Below the pieces are notes generated by a model. The model saw nothing but the letters and a program-made list of their open reading frames with translations. It ran no database searches and was not told the DNA's origin. Position numbers and translations under genes: made by a program. Positions 1 through 8,236 of a DNA stretch of 64,000 nucleotides are shown here, in pieces (the stretch's first letter is position 1; every line of letters starts with the position of its first letter). This DNA is from an uncultured Blautia sp. (GTDB taxonomy: Bacteria > Bacillota > Clostridia > Lachnospirales > Lachnospiraceae), in contig NZ_CANTKB010000003.1 in NCBI RefSeq assembly GCF_947654165.1, positions 120,350 through 184,349 on the forward strand, read 5' to 3'.

Positions 1-511
1 AAGAAAATTAAGAGAAGCACCGGTATCTATTTTAGATTTACGATCTAATACTGGAGGAGATGGAGATATTCCGGGAGAATGGATGGAACGGTATACGGGA
101 GAGGTTGTTTCAGGACATAAAACTGTAATAGATACAAAAGAGGGAATCAAGATAGAGCATTCTGATACAGAAGAAATCTGGGTTGAACATGATAAAATGT
201 TGATAATTCTTGTGGGAAAATATTCTGCATCTGCCTCTGAGTGGTTATTGGATTCAGCCTATAATGTGGAAAATATCTTGATTGTAGGAGAAAATACACT
301 GGGAGGAATCATAGGAATGACCTCAAAAATTTCTTTGCCCAACAGTGCGTGTCAGGTAGATATTGGTTCAGGAAAGGTAAGCTTATTTCCAGAGGACGAA
401 GGATATATGGAGGAACTGCGAGGGATTTCTCCCGATATCTGGGTGCCAGCCGGGGAAGCAGAGGATTTAGTCCTTCGATTTCTGGAGCATTACGGAGTGA
501 CGGAAAGCTAA
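1..511 (+). CDS. S41-family peptidase-like protein, C-terminal part
   Basis: Open at the left edge; the frame runs from base 2 and gives 169 residues. The visible part starts in the S41 fold with ILDLRSNTGGD, the family's substrate-groove motif (usual form DLRxNxGG). It continues with YSASASEW, where the family carries its nucleophilic serine. The lysine of CtpA-type enzymes, usually in a T-x-G-K-G stretch about 25 residues after the serine, is not there: the sequence reads ENTLGGIIG. This resembles S41 members outside the CtpA group, so a Ser-Lys dyad should not be assumed. PDZ domain, signal peptide and N-terminus are off the window. Substrate unknown. Confidence 0.75.
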   Translation, partial: RKLREAPVSILDLRSNTGGDGDIPGEWMERYTGEVVSGHKTVIDTKEGIKIEHSDTEEIWVEHDKMLIILVGKYSASASEWLLDSAYNVENILIVGENTLGGIIGMTSKISLPNSACQVDIGSGKVSLFPEDEGYMEELRGISPDIWVPAGEAEDLVLRFLEHYGVTES

Positions 512-550
512 AATTATCAAAATCAGTTGGATTTCAAAATTTCTAAAAAT

Positions 551-818
551 CCACCTACAAAAAAATAAGCGAAATAGGTGGAAAAGTTAAAGACTTATGA
601 TTTAGCCTATAAAAGACAAAGTGAAGTAGGTGGTAAATGAAAAGTTTTACTTGTTAGCCTATTTCATATGCACAGAAAGTAGGCTAAAAGGAAGATATTG
701 ACGAAAATAGCCTAACAGGTTTTGCAAAAGGTAGGTGCATTTTTTATAACAAGATTTTTTAGCCTATTATGCCATGAAAAAAGTAGGCTGTCAGCTATAA
801 AATAATAAAGTCAACCTA
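551..818. repeat. Helically phased half-site array, copy 1
   Basis: Noncoding stretch between the S41 gene and a terminator. CCTA cores (as AGCCTA, CCACCTA or AACCTA) start at 554, 606, 658, 711, 763 and 815. TAGG cores (as TAGGCT or TAGGTG) start at 575, 627, 680, 732 and 784. CCTA to the next TAGG is 21 or 22 bp; TAGG to the next CCTA is 31 bp. The period is 52 or 53 bp. Spacers are AT-rich and differ from one another. Several neighbouring cores are perfect inverted repeats, for example CCACCTA at 551 with TAGGTGG at 575, and TTAGCCTA at 654 with TAGGCTAA at 680. A second copy lies at 38600-38866 in the opposite orientation. Function unknown; a protein-binding array or a multi-hairpin RNA are both possible. 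Confidence 0.85.
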
Positions 819-849
819 ATTTGAGGAAAAAGAGAAAGAAAAAGGGTAC

Positions 850-897
850 TATAACACGCTGGAACTTTGTAAAAAACGAAGAGCCAGCGTGTTTTTG
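850..897 (+). terminator. Intrinsic terminator downstream of array copy 1
   Basis: ACACGCTGG at 854-862 pairs with CCAGCGTGT at 884-892, followed by a T run at 892-896. It would end any transcript entering from the S41 gene and the array, isolating the sigma-factor gene. Confidence 0.75.
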
Positions 898-958
898 TCA
901 GATTTTCCTTCCGGTATTCGTTATATATTATGAAAGAGAAAAGAGGAGGTGGGGAACC

Positions 959-1558
959 TTGGAAAAGCAGGACTTTAGAAAGCTGCTGGAATCCATGTAT
1001 GAGCTGTACGAACAGGGGATGTACCGGATTGCCTATGGGATTCTTAACAACCGGGAACAGGCGGAAGATGCAGTGCAGGACAGCTTTGAAAAACTTCTGA
1101 AATACCTTCCCAGGATTGACAGGCCGGACAGCCCCAATACACGGAAGCTTGTTTTGAAAATTGTGCGGAACACAGCAATTGACCAGTACCGCAGGAATCA
1201 CAGGCAGAATCAATGGATGTCAGAGCAGAAGGAACAGGAAATAGATACCTGCACATTCATCCAGTCTGTGGAGGACAGAGAATTTATTCAGCAATTGTTG
1301 CAGACAGTTCCTGCAGAATACAGGGGGATTATTAAGCTCCGGTGTTACTATGGATTTTCAGCAAAAGAGACAGGGAGTATTTTAGGAATCAGTGAAGGGA
1401 ATGTAAACAAAAGGCTGGAGCGGGCAAGAAAGCTTCTGACAGACCGGTTGGAATGGGAGGAGGAATCGGATGATGAAACAGGAAAAATTAGACCAGATGC
1501 TGGCTGCACTCGGACAGGAAATAGAAGAACAGCTTTCCAAAGGAGCAGAAAAGCATGA
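959..1558 (+). CDS. ECF-type RNA polymerase sigma factor
   Basis: About 199 residues. The N-terminal half has a sigma region 2 pattern (YRIAYGILNNREQAEDAVQD). The C-terminal half has a region 4 helix-turn-helix (FSAKETGSILGISEGNVNKR). It should direct RNA polymerase to a small regulon. The frame stays open upstream to 821, but TTG at 959 is chosen because AGGAGGT (944-950) sits 8 bases before it and no site serves the earlier ATG. The last 89 bases overlap the next gene in another frame. The final 25 or so residues are rich in R, T and G and lie beyond the conserved fold, so they may be unimportant. The overlap suggests translational coupling to the membrane partner. Confidence 0.85.
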   Translation: MEKQDFRKLLESMYELYEQGMYRIAYGILNNREQAEDAVQDSFEKLLKYLPRIDRPDSPNTRKLVLKIVRNTAIDQYRRNHRQNQWMSEQKEQEIDTCTFIQSVEDREFIQQLLQTVPAEYRGIIKLRCYYGFSAKETGSILGISEGNVNKRLERARKLLTDRLEWEEESDDETGKIRPDAGCTRTGNRRTAFQRSRKA

Positions 1559-2588
1559 TTTTTCAGAAAAATATCAGCACAAAAAACAGGAATTATTATC
1601 ATTGGCAGAACAACAAAATAAGAAAAAAACAGTCTTTCGTAATCGCATAATCAGACGGATTCTTCAGACAGCGGCAGTTCTGATGATCGTGTCGGGAATT
1701 TCATTTACTGCATATGCAACGGCAAAAAATAACAGGGCAATCCAGGTAGAAATCAAAGAACAAAATATAATAAAAAAACTTTCTGTAGAGGTGAAGAGAA
1801 AGAAGGAAAGTGAAGAAATCATTGCTGTTCCAGAATATTTACCAGATGGTTATGAAGAATGGGATGTAGGAAGGTATTCTCTTGGAGGAGTTTGGGCAGC
1901 GGAAGGTATTTCTATTGCAGAAAGTAATGGGATGGAAGAAGAGGAACTTCCATATGAAGCCTATGAGATCTGGAAAACAGGAAACACAAAGAATCTGTTG
2001 GTTGACAGAGGAGAAGGGAACGGATACCGATGGAATATGCTGTTGTTTGATGAAAAAAAGGGGCATATTGTTCAGATATTTGTAGCACATTTCATTTCAA
2101 AAGAAGAAGTATTAAAGATAGGAAAACATATAAAAATTTATGAAAAAGAGGATTTTCCTAAAATGAAAAAAGAAGAAATTGAGAAAAAAACGGTTCAAAT
2201 CGGAGATAAAATAGAGTATCCGGAATATGCAAAAGGATGCAGTCTTCAGGTGACAGATATCGTAGTTTCTAATGTGAAAGACGAAGCTTCGAAAAAAGAG
2301 ATGGAAGTTATTGTAAAATTAGAAAACACCACAGACAAATTGTGGGAAGAACTTCCGGTATTTCCTCTGTTTTGGAGTCCGGTTATGGAAGCTGATCATT
2401 GTCAGATAAGAGAAATGCCTGTTGGGATAGAAGGCGGTATTCCTGATAATCCAGATAATAAAATTTATTATGCAAAATTAAAACCGCATTCAAAGAAAGA
2501 AGTGCATTTAACGTATATCGTTCCAACGAAGGGACTGAACGATGGATATCTTGAATTTTTTGGTGAGTTCTGTATGAAAGTAAAGTGA
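1470..2588 (+). CDS. Membrane-anchored sigma-factor partner (putative anti-sigma)
   Basis: 372 residues with a cytoplasmic head (about 1-55), one membrane segment (about 62-83) and a large extracytoplasmic part. The segment containing VPEYLPDGYEEWD resembles DUF4367-type sensor domains seen in clostridial anti-sigma proteins. The last third (about 240-372) looks like a separate beta-rich domain. The start has GGGAGGAGG at 1455-1463. The gene begins inside the sigma gene, the usual layout for a sigma/anti-sigma pair. Role inferred from context and topology; the signal sensed is unknown. Confidence 0.65.
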   Translation: MMKQEKLDQMLAALGQEIEEQLSKGAEKHDFSEKYQHKKQELLSLAEQQNKKKTVFRNRIIRRILQTAAVLMIVSGISFTAYATAKNNRAIQVEIKEQNIIKKLSVEVKRKKESEEIIAVPEYLPDGYEEWDVGRYSLGGVWAAEGISIAESNGMEEEELPYEAYEIWKTGNTKNLLVDRGEGNGYRWNMLLFDEKKGHIVQIFVAHFISKEEVLKIGKHIKIYEKEDFPKMKKEEIEKKTVQIGDKIEYPEYAKGCSLQVTDIVVSNVKDEASKKEMEVIVKLENTTDKLWEELPVFPLFWSPVMEADHCQIREMPVGIEGGIPDNPDNKIYYAKLKPHSKKEVHLTYIVPTKGLNDGYLEFFGEFCMKVK

Positions 2589-2600
2589 TAAAAGCAAGAA

Positions 2601-2648
2601 AAATCCGCAGTTTCCGGGGAGAAATTCCCTGTGAAACTGCGGTTTTTC
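2601..2648. terminator. Bidirectional terminator
   Basis: CCGCAGTTTC (2605-2614) pairs with GAAACTGCGG (2633-2642), flanked by an A run on the left and a T run on the right. It serves the sigma-partner gene on + and the YqeY-like gene on -. Confidence 0.85.
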
Positions 2649-2669
2649 CAATCATTTCCTATTTTCAAT

Positions 2670-3116
2670 TTACTGCATCATGGATGCCAGCACCTGGTTT
2701 ACCAGTTTGCCGTCAGCGATTCCTTTTACCTTAGGCATCAGGACTTTCATGATTTTTCCTTTGTCTTTTCCTGTAGGAGCGTCAATACCGAGTTCTCCTA
2801 AGACACCCTGGATGACCTCTTTAATTTCATCTTCACTCAGCATTTTAGGAGCAAATTCTTCGTACACCGCAATGCGGTTTTTACATTCATTTACAAGGTC
2901 TGTTCTCTCTTGCGGCGTCATTTCCAGTGTTTCTTTTGTCTGTTTGATTTCTTTTAATACAACTTCGTTTTCTTCGGCTTCTGTCAGGTCTTCTCTTTTG
3001 TCAATGGCTTTGTTTTTCAATGCAGATAAGAGCATGGAAAGTGATTCTTTACGCTCTTTATTTCCTGCTTTCATAGCTTCAACCATTGCTTTTCTGACTT
3101 CATCAATTTTGCTCAT
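2670..3116 (-). CDS. GatB/YqeY domain protein
   Basis: 148 residues, full length for the small YqeY family. These proteins resemble the tail domain of GatB, the amidotransferase subunit that matures Asn-tRNA and Gln-tRNA. The sequence has the usual early Arg/Lys-rich helix (SLSMLLSALKNKAID) and ends in a helical YqeY tail (KGIADGKLVNQVLASMM). Their cellular role is poorly known. The frame can be read from a TTG two codons upstream, but ATG at 3116 is preferred because it lies 10 bases from AAGGAG. Stands alone. Confidence 0.85.
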   Translation of the reverse strand: MSKIDEVRKAMVEAMKAGNKERKESLSMLLSALKNKAIDKREDLTEAEENEVVLKEIKQTKETLEMTPQERTDLVNECKNRIAVYEEFAPKMLSEDEIKEVIQGVLGELGIDAPTGKDKGKIMKVLMPKVKGIADGKLVNQVLASMMQ

Positions 3117-3195
3117 TTTCAAACATCTCCTTTTTTATGAATATCTTTCAGCTCCTGCAATTACATGTTTTAGTATAACATGATTTTTTTCAGAG

Positions 3196-3834
3196 TCAAT
3201 GAATCCGCAAAAGATTCCAGTCATAATGTGCTGCCAGGGAACGGATGATCACAGTAACAGCCATTCCGATCAGCATGGCGGTCATGTTTGTCATACTGGT
3301 TCTTCTGCAGAGAACAAAGACAATTCCACCGACAATGGAAGCACAGGCATAAATCTGTTTTACCAGGATATAAGGAGTCTCTCTTGCCATAATGTCACGG
3401 AGGACACCGCCGCCCACACCGGTCAGAACGCCGATAAAGACAAAGAAAAACATGTTTTCCCGGACAAATTTAGAAGCGGTCTGAACACCAAGTACCGTGA
3501 AAATACCTAGTCCCAATGTATCGCACCAGAGCATGATTCGGTCATAATATTTGCATTTGATCTTTGAGTGAATGATATCAGGATTGATATATATTATAAA
3601 AAACAGCAGCGTGGAGGTAGCGACTGCAAACAGGATATAAACCGGTTTTGCAAAAGCGGTAGGCGGTGTTAAGCCCAGGATGATATCACGCATGATTCCT
3701 CCCCCGACAGCAGTGGTGGCTCCTAAGATGTTCACCCCGAAGATATCCATTTTTTTCTCGATGGCTACCATGGCACCGGAAGAGGCAAAAGCAATGGTGC
3801 CTATGATCTCAAGGATAAAAATAAATGTGTCCAT
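3196..3834 (-). CDS. TRIC/UPF0126-type cation channel membrane protein
   Basis: 212 residues, seven predicted membrane spans. It has the family's internal duplication: GGGIMRDIILG in the first half and GGGVLRDIMARETP in the second. Proteins of this family (YicG-like) are bacterial relatives of TRIC channels and form trimeric K+/cation pores. The ion carried and physiological role here are not shown. Single gene; it diverges from the NSS transporter across about 190 bp. Confidence 0.85.
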   Translation of the reverse strand: MDTFIFILEIIGTIAFASSGAMVAIEKKMDIFGVNILGATTAVGGGIMRDIILGLTPPTAFAKPVYILFAVATSTLLFFIIYINPDIIHSKIKCKYYDRIMLWCDTLGLGIFTVLGVQTASKFVRENMFFFVFIGVLTGVGGGVLRDIMARETPYILVKQIYACASIVGGIVFVLCRRTSMTNMTAMLIGMAVTVIIRSLAAHYDWNLLRIH

Positions 3835-3947
3835 GTGTAAAAATTCCCCGTTTCTTTTGTTTTTTGCGTATGCAGACGAAAAATACTGCAGATAAAATCA
3901 TTATAAAAGATTCCTGTTGAAATTGCAAAGAAAAGAGAGGGAAATTG

Positions 3948-3976
3948 TTGACTTTTCCATGCTTCTTTGATACATT
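3948..3976 (+). promoter_or_regulatory. Sigma-A-type promoter of the NSS transporter gene
   Basis: TTGACT (3948-3953), 17-bp spacer, TACATT (3971-3976), about 48 bases before the start codon. Confidence 0.6.
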
Positions 3977-4023
3977 AAAGGGACGTAGTTTATAGATTTA
4001 AAGTCAAAAATGGGAGGAAGGTT

Positions 4024-5343
4024 ATGAGCAAACATAAAAACGGGAGTTTTACCAGCTCCTTTGGGTTTGTGCTGGCCTGTGTAGGGTCGGCAGTAGGTTT
4101 GGGAAATATCTGGATGTTCCCTTACCGTTTAGGCGAATACGGAGGTGCCGCATTTTTAATTCCGTATATCTTTTTTATTATACTGTTTGGATTTGTCGGT
4201 TTGTCCGCAGAGTTCGCCATTGGAAGAAAAGTGGGTACCGGAACATTAGGTTCCTATGTACATTGCTGGGAATCCAGAAATCTGGGAGTTGTAGGGAAAA
4301 TCCTTGGATGGATCCCGCTTCTCGGTTCTCTTGGAATTGCTATCGGTTATTCTGTTATTATCGGATGGGTTTTCCGATTCCTTGCAGGTTCCGCAGCAAA
4401 TACTGTCTTAGAGCAGGATTCCGCAGAATATTTTGGGCAGGTGACCGCATGGATGGGAAATATTCCCTTCCACATCTTAGTGATTGCTGTGACAGTTCTG
4501 GTTTTATTGCTGGGAGCTGCTTCTCAGATTGAAAAAGCGAATAAGATCCTGATGCCGTTATTTTTTGTTTTATTTGCGGTTTTAGCAGTCCGTGTGGCAT
4601 TTTTGCCGGGAGCATCTGAGGGATATAAATTCCTGTTTGTTCCAAAATGGGAGGCATTAGCCAATGTGGATACCTGGGTCATGGCTATGGGACAGGCGTT
4701 TTTCTCTCTGTCTATCACAGGCTCCGGTATGATTGTTTACGGTTCTTACCTCAGCAAAAAAGAAGATATTCCCAAAGCATCCATGCAGACGGCTGTGTTT
4801 GATACCATTGCGGCGATGCTGGCAGCTCTTGCTATTATGCCGGCTGTATTTGCATTCGGAATCGAGCCGACAGCAGGTCCGTCTCTGATGTTTATTACCA
4901 TTCCGAATATCTTCAAACAGATGCCGTTTGGAAGGTTATTTGCGGTTATTTTCTTCCTGTCTGTCTGTTTTGCAGGAATCACATCTTTGATCAATATGTT
5001 TGAAGCTGTGATTGAGAGCTGGCAGCATAAATTCAATCTGAAAAGAAATCATTCCGTGTTTTTCTGCGGAGGCATTACCCTGCTGGTTGGTCTTATGCTT
5101 GGTTCTGAGTCCAAAGTAGGACCGTGGATGGATTTCATCACGATCATTGTTGTTCCGTTTGGAGCAGTGCTTGGTGCTGTTTCCATTTACTATATTCTTG
5201 GATTTGATAAAATCAAAGAAGAGCTGGAGATAGGAAGAAAGAAACCATTGCCAAAATTGTTTAAGTTTTCAGCAAAATACATTTATGTTCCGTTATCTGT
5301 TATTGTATTTATTCTGGGGCTGATCTACAAAGGAATCGGCTGA
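4024..5343 (+). CDS. Sodium-dependent transporter, NSS family
   Basis: 439 residues, about 11 membrane spans, the size of short bacterial NSS members such as MhsT rather than 12-span LeuT. TM1 carries the unwound ion/substrate-binding motif GSAVGLGNIWMFPY, and TM6 has a glycine-rich break around SITGSGMIVYGSY. It should import an amino acid or related amine with Na+; the substrate cannot be told from sequence. ATG 4024 follows GGGAGGAAGG. A 56-aa Cys-rich gene starts 15 bases after its stop, apparently on the same transcript, with a terminator behind it. Confidence 0.92.
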   Translation: MSKHKNGSFTSSFGFVLACVGSAVGLGNIWMFPYRLGEYGGAAFLIPYIFFIILFGFVGLSAEFAIGRKVGTGTLGSYVHCWESRNLGVVGKILGWIPLLGSLGIAIGYSVIIGWVFRFLAGSAANTVLEQDSAEYFGQVTAWMGNIPFHILVIAVTVLVLLLGAASQIEKANKILMPLFFVLFAVLAVRVAFLPGASEGYKFLFVPKWEALANVDTWVMAMGQAFFSLSITGSGMIVYGSYLSKKEDIPKASMQTAVFDTIAAMLAALAIMPAVFAFGIEPTAGPSLMFITIPNIFKQMPFGRLFAVIFFLSVCFAGITSLINMFEAVIESWQHKFNLKRNHSVFFCGGITLLVGLMLGSESKVGPWMDFITIIVVPFGAVLGAVSIYYILGFDKIKEELEIGRKKPLPKLFKFSAKYIYVPLSVIVFILGLIYKGIG

Positions 5344-5358
5344 TAGAGGTGAATCGCT

Positions 5359-5529
5359 ATGAAATATTCCAGGGAATATGAGGTTCAATGTCCAAAAGAT
5401 CAGAAGACAGCAAAGCACAGGGTGGAATATGCCAAGGCTACCTGTACCAGGGTGTCAGACACACTTCTTCATTTTCATTGCAGTAAGGAAGAATGCTGTA
5501 AAGAATGTGAAGAAGATTACCGGGACTGA
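5359..5529 (+). CDS. Small Cys-rich protein behind the NSS transporter
   Basis: 56 residues starting MKYSREYEVQCPKDQK and ending KECEEDYRD. It has six cysteines: one near residue 11, one mid-chain, one in FHCSKEE and a CCKEC cluster. It has no membrane segment or signal peptide. GAGGTG at 5345-5350 precedes ATG 5359 by 8 bases. It lies between the transporter stop and a terminator, so it is almost certainly co-transcribed. The cysteine spacing suggests a small metal-binding or redox protein; function unknown. Too short for a 60-aa ORF cutoff. Confidence 0.65.
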   Translation: MKYSREYEVQCPKDQKTAKHRVEYAKATCTRVSDTLLHFHCSKEECCKECEEDYRD

Positions 5530-5541
5530 AGCCTTTAGGAT

Positions 5542-5590
5542 AAAAAAAGCGTCAGCGTCATTGAAAAACAATGATGCCGGCGCTTTTTCT
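5542..5590. terminator. Terminator between convergent genes
   Basis: AAAGCGTCAGCGTCATTG pairs imperfectly with CAATGATGCCGGCGCTTT around an AAAAA loop, with A and T runs on either side. It ends the transporter transcript on + and overlaps the end of the acyltransferase gene on -. Confidence 0.8.
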
Positions 5591-6642
5591 TACTGTGCAT
5601 GATGCCGTCCTCCCAGAGAGGGAACAGGGGGAAACCGCATGCCGGATATCGGGTTTTGGAAGTTCACCGGCAGAGAGGAAATCCTGCTTACAAATTGGTT
5701 CGGATACTTTGAAGCAAGAGCAAAGGATAAAAGAATACAGGCAAAAAGAAGCAGGAAAATTTCCGGCAGAGTGTCAATATTCTTTAAGATCGGTGTTGAT
5801 TTTAATACACTATATACAAGCCCATGGAAAAGATAAATTGGCATGGTCCGTACACCCAGGATAGAGAAAAAATGCTTTTTTGCGGGTATGAGAGCACAGA
5901 CCGCAAACACCATCAGGAAAGAGATTCCATAACACCCAAGGCGTACCAGAATACCGGTTCCAGGAGTCAGTCCCATATCCTGGTAGGAATAACGCCCGTA
6001 AAAGATGTGGGGTGTAATGTGGATGCCGCTGACAGCAATACCTGCAAGAAAGAGAGTCAGAAAACCTGCAAGTCCTGCTGTAAGAGGCTTCCAGCTTTTC
6101 CGGACGGTTTCAAACCAGTCTTCCTGAAAATAATATCCTGCCAGGAAAAAAGGATAGAAAAACAATGTCCGAGGAATACTGAAGAAGTTTCCAAGCTGTG
6201 TGAAACCGATCAGCAGTCCGGCAGTAATGGCAACGAAAATATTGCCTGGGATTTTGCGGATATAAGGTGTGGCAATTCTCCAAAAAAACAATGCCATGAG
6301 ATACCAGAGAGAGAATTTCGGACGATTCAGGTAAAGTCCGGTATCTTTATGAATGACACACACATACAGGAGATAGTAAAGCATCTCATATACCAGATAA
6401 GGGATGACAAGCTTTTGTATCAGTTTTTCAAAGGACATTTTCTTTTTTGAAAAATATCCGGAGATAAAGATAAACGCAGGCATATGGAAAGAAAAAATCA
6501 CCCATTTCAGAAGCTGCAGAATCGGGCTGTCGTTGTAGCAGGGCTCGATAAAATGACCTGTGACTACCAGGACGATTAACAATGATTTATAGTTGTCTAA
6601 AAAATAATTCCTTGATTTCGTTGACATAATCTTCACTTTCAT
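5590..6642 (-). CDS. Acyltransferase family 3 membrane protein
   Basis: 350 residues, about ten membrane spans. The N-terminal segment LDNYKSLLIVLVVTGHF contains the conserved early histidine of the acyltransferase-3 family. It continues with SFHMPAFIFISGYFSKK. Such proteins transfer acetyl or similar groups onto cell-surface sugars, peptidoglycan or exported molecules; the acceptor is unknown. The start is uncertain: neither ATG 6642 nor ATG 6627 has a strong ribosome-binding site. It stands alone and diverges from the CapA-like gene. Confidence 0.85.
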   Translation of the reverse strand: MKVKIMSTKSRNYFLDNYKSLLIVLVVTGHFIEPCYNDSPILQLLKWVIFSFHMPAFIFISGYFSKKKMSFEKLIQKLVIPYLVYEMLYYLLYVCVIHKDTGLYLNRPKFSLWYLMALFFWRIATPYIRKIPGNIFVAITAGLLIGFTQLGNFFSIPRTLFFYPFFLAGYYFQEDWFETVRKSWKPLTAGLAGFLTLFLAGIAVSGIHITPHIFYGRYSYQDMGLTPGTGILVRLGCYGISFLMVFAVCALIPAKKHFFSILGVRTMPIYLFHGLVYSVLKSTPILKNIDTLPEIFLLLFACILLSFALASKYPNQFVSRISSLPVNFQNPISGMRFPPVPSLGGRHHAQ

Positions 6643-6788
6643 ATTATTATGGTAGTTAATAAATGAGAAATAAGTTGTTCACATTTTAGCAGGATTTATA
6701 ATACAACGCTTTATATGGATTTGCAAATAGAAAAAATAAGGGATAAGAAGTATATTTTCGTAAAGATATACAAGAAAGGATTTAGAGT

Positions 6789-8198
6789 ATGAGTGACCAG
6801 CACAGAAGGAGAAGGCGAGAAGAGGAAGAAAGACAACGTGAGTTAGAAAGACGCAGAAGAATTGCAAGACAGCGAAAAAGGCGACGTCAGGTTATGAGAA
6901 GAAGACTGATCCTGGCATCAGTAGGATTGGTACTTTTGCTGGCAGCGATCATTGCCGGGGTTGTGACGATTCGTGGTAAGATTGCCGAAAAAAAAGCCCA
7001 GGAGGCCAAGGAAAAGAAACAGCAGGAAGAAGAAGCTACCAGATTAGAAGAGGAAAATAATACGCTTCATATGGTTGCAGTAGGGGATAATATGATTCAC
7101 GATGCAATTATTCAGGCAGGAAAGAAAAATGACTGGAACTTTGATTTTCTCTATGAGAATATAAAGAAAGATATCGAAAATGCAGATGTGGCTTTTGTAA
7201 ATCAGGAAACACCTTTTGTGAAAAGCCACAGTGCAGTAGCAGGCTATCCTGACTTTGCTACACCTACGGAAGTTGGTGATGCACTGGCAGCAGCAGGCTT
7301 TGACGTTGTGACACATGCAACAGAGCATATTTTTGATCAGGGAAGCGACGGTATCATTAATTCCGTATCTTTCTGGAAGAAGAATTATCCGGAAATCACA
7401 CGTCTGGGAATTCACAGTGATGAAGAAGAAAAAAATTACGAAATCCGTAATGTGAAAAACTTTAAGATTGCTCTGTTGAATTACAGCACCTTGCTCAGCG
7501 AAAATCATAAGATTGAAAAAGATGAAACATACATGATTAATCTTTATTCTGAGAAAAATGTGAAGGCTGACCTGGAAGCAGCAAAGGAAGAGGCAGATTT
7601 GACCATTGTAACACTTCATGGGGGCAAGTCTGATTCAGCGGAGCCGGATGAAAAGCTGCTTGACAGGGTAAGTTTTCTGTCCGAGCAGGGAGCAGACATT
7701 ATTCTGTGCTCACATCCTCATATTTTGAAAGGATATGAGCTGCTTACAAGAGAAGACAAAGGTAAAACATTGGTGTACTATTCACTTGGAAATTTTGCCA
7801 GTGGACAGACAGCACTGGAAAATCTTTTAGGCGGTATGGCAGACATTACCATCAAGAAAAATGCGGACAGCGGAAAAATCAGCATTGAGGACTATTCTCT
7901 TGTTCCTCTGGTCATGCATTATAATTCAGACTTTTCAGAAGCCGGTATTTATAAACTCTCTGATTATTCGGAGGAACTGGCAAGTGAACATGCAAGCCGG
8001 AAGCAGAATACTTCAGAGGAAGAGGAAGACGGAGATGATCAGGAATCGGATGACGGTGAGGAAGATACAGATACGGGATTCAGTCTGAGGGCTCTGGAGA
8101 AAGCGGCAGACGCCATAGGCGAGCTAAAGGATGGCAAGACACAGGAAGATGATACGGAAGATAAAGAAAGTGCAGACGAAGACAGTGAAAATAATTAG
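6789..8198 (+). CDS. CapA/PgsA-type metallophosphatase-fold protein, membrane-anchored
   Basis: 469 residues. Residues 1-38 are extremely Arg/Glu-rich; one membrane span covers about 39-62 and a charged coiled segment about 64-92. The CapA domain (about 95-380) has VAVGDNMIHDAI, NQETPF, SHPHILKGYE and YSLGNF. The last 80 residues are almost all Asp, Glu, Ser and Lys. CapA relatives act in poly-gamma-glutamate capsule export, but no capB or capC lies nearby, so the substrate is open. The motif that usually reads ANNH is HATEH here. Start supported by AAAGGA at 6775-6780. Monocistronic. Confidence 0.85.
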   Translation: MSDQHRRRRREEEERQRELERRRRIARQRKRRRQVMRRRLILASVGLVLLLAAIIAGVVTIRGKIAEKKAQEAKEKKQQEEEATRLEEENNTLHMVAVGDNMIHDAIIQAGKKNDWNFDFLYENIKKDIENADVAFVNQETPFVKSHSAVAGYPDFATPTEVGDALAAAGFDVVTHATEHIFDQGSDGIINSVSFWKKNYPEITRLGIHSDEEEKNYEIRNVKNFKIALLNYSTLLSENHKIEKDETYMINLYSEKNVKADLEAAKEEADLTIVTLHGGKSDSAEPDEKLLDRVSFLSEQGADIILCSHPHILKGYELLTREDKGKTLVYYSLGNFASGQTALENLLGGMADITIKKNADSGKISIEDYSLVPLVMHYNSDFSEAGIYKLSDYSEELASEHASRKQNTSEEEEDGDDQESDDGEEDTDTGFSLRALEKAADAIGELKDGKTQEDDTEDKESADEDSENN

Positions 8199-8200
8199 AA

Positions 8201-8236
8201 AGAGGGCGCCGTATTTACTTACGGCAGCCCTTTTTC
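8201..8236. terminator. Terminator shared by convergent genes
   Basis: AGGGC-GCCGTA pairs with TACGGC-GCCCT, followed by TTTTT. The minus-strand gene at 8215-8415 has its stop codon in the loop, so its last codons form one arm of the stem. Confidence 0.8.

Noticed and set aside
551..818. CRISPR-like repeat array
   Set aside because: The repeated cores are only 4 to 8 bases, alternate with their reverse complement, and no cas gene is near. The spacers do not have the shape of CRISPR spacers.
861..891. ECF promoter (GGAAC ... CGT) upstream of the first sigma gene
   Set aside because: The spacing of 22 bases is too long, and both parts belong to the terminator stem.
5824..6450. 208-aa plus-strand ORF
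   Set aside because: Antisense to the acyltransferase gene, with no RBS and a Cys/Lys-rich shadow composition.
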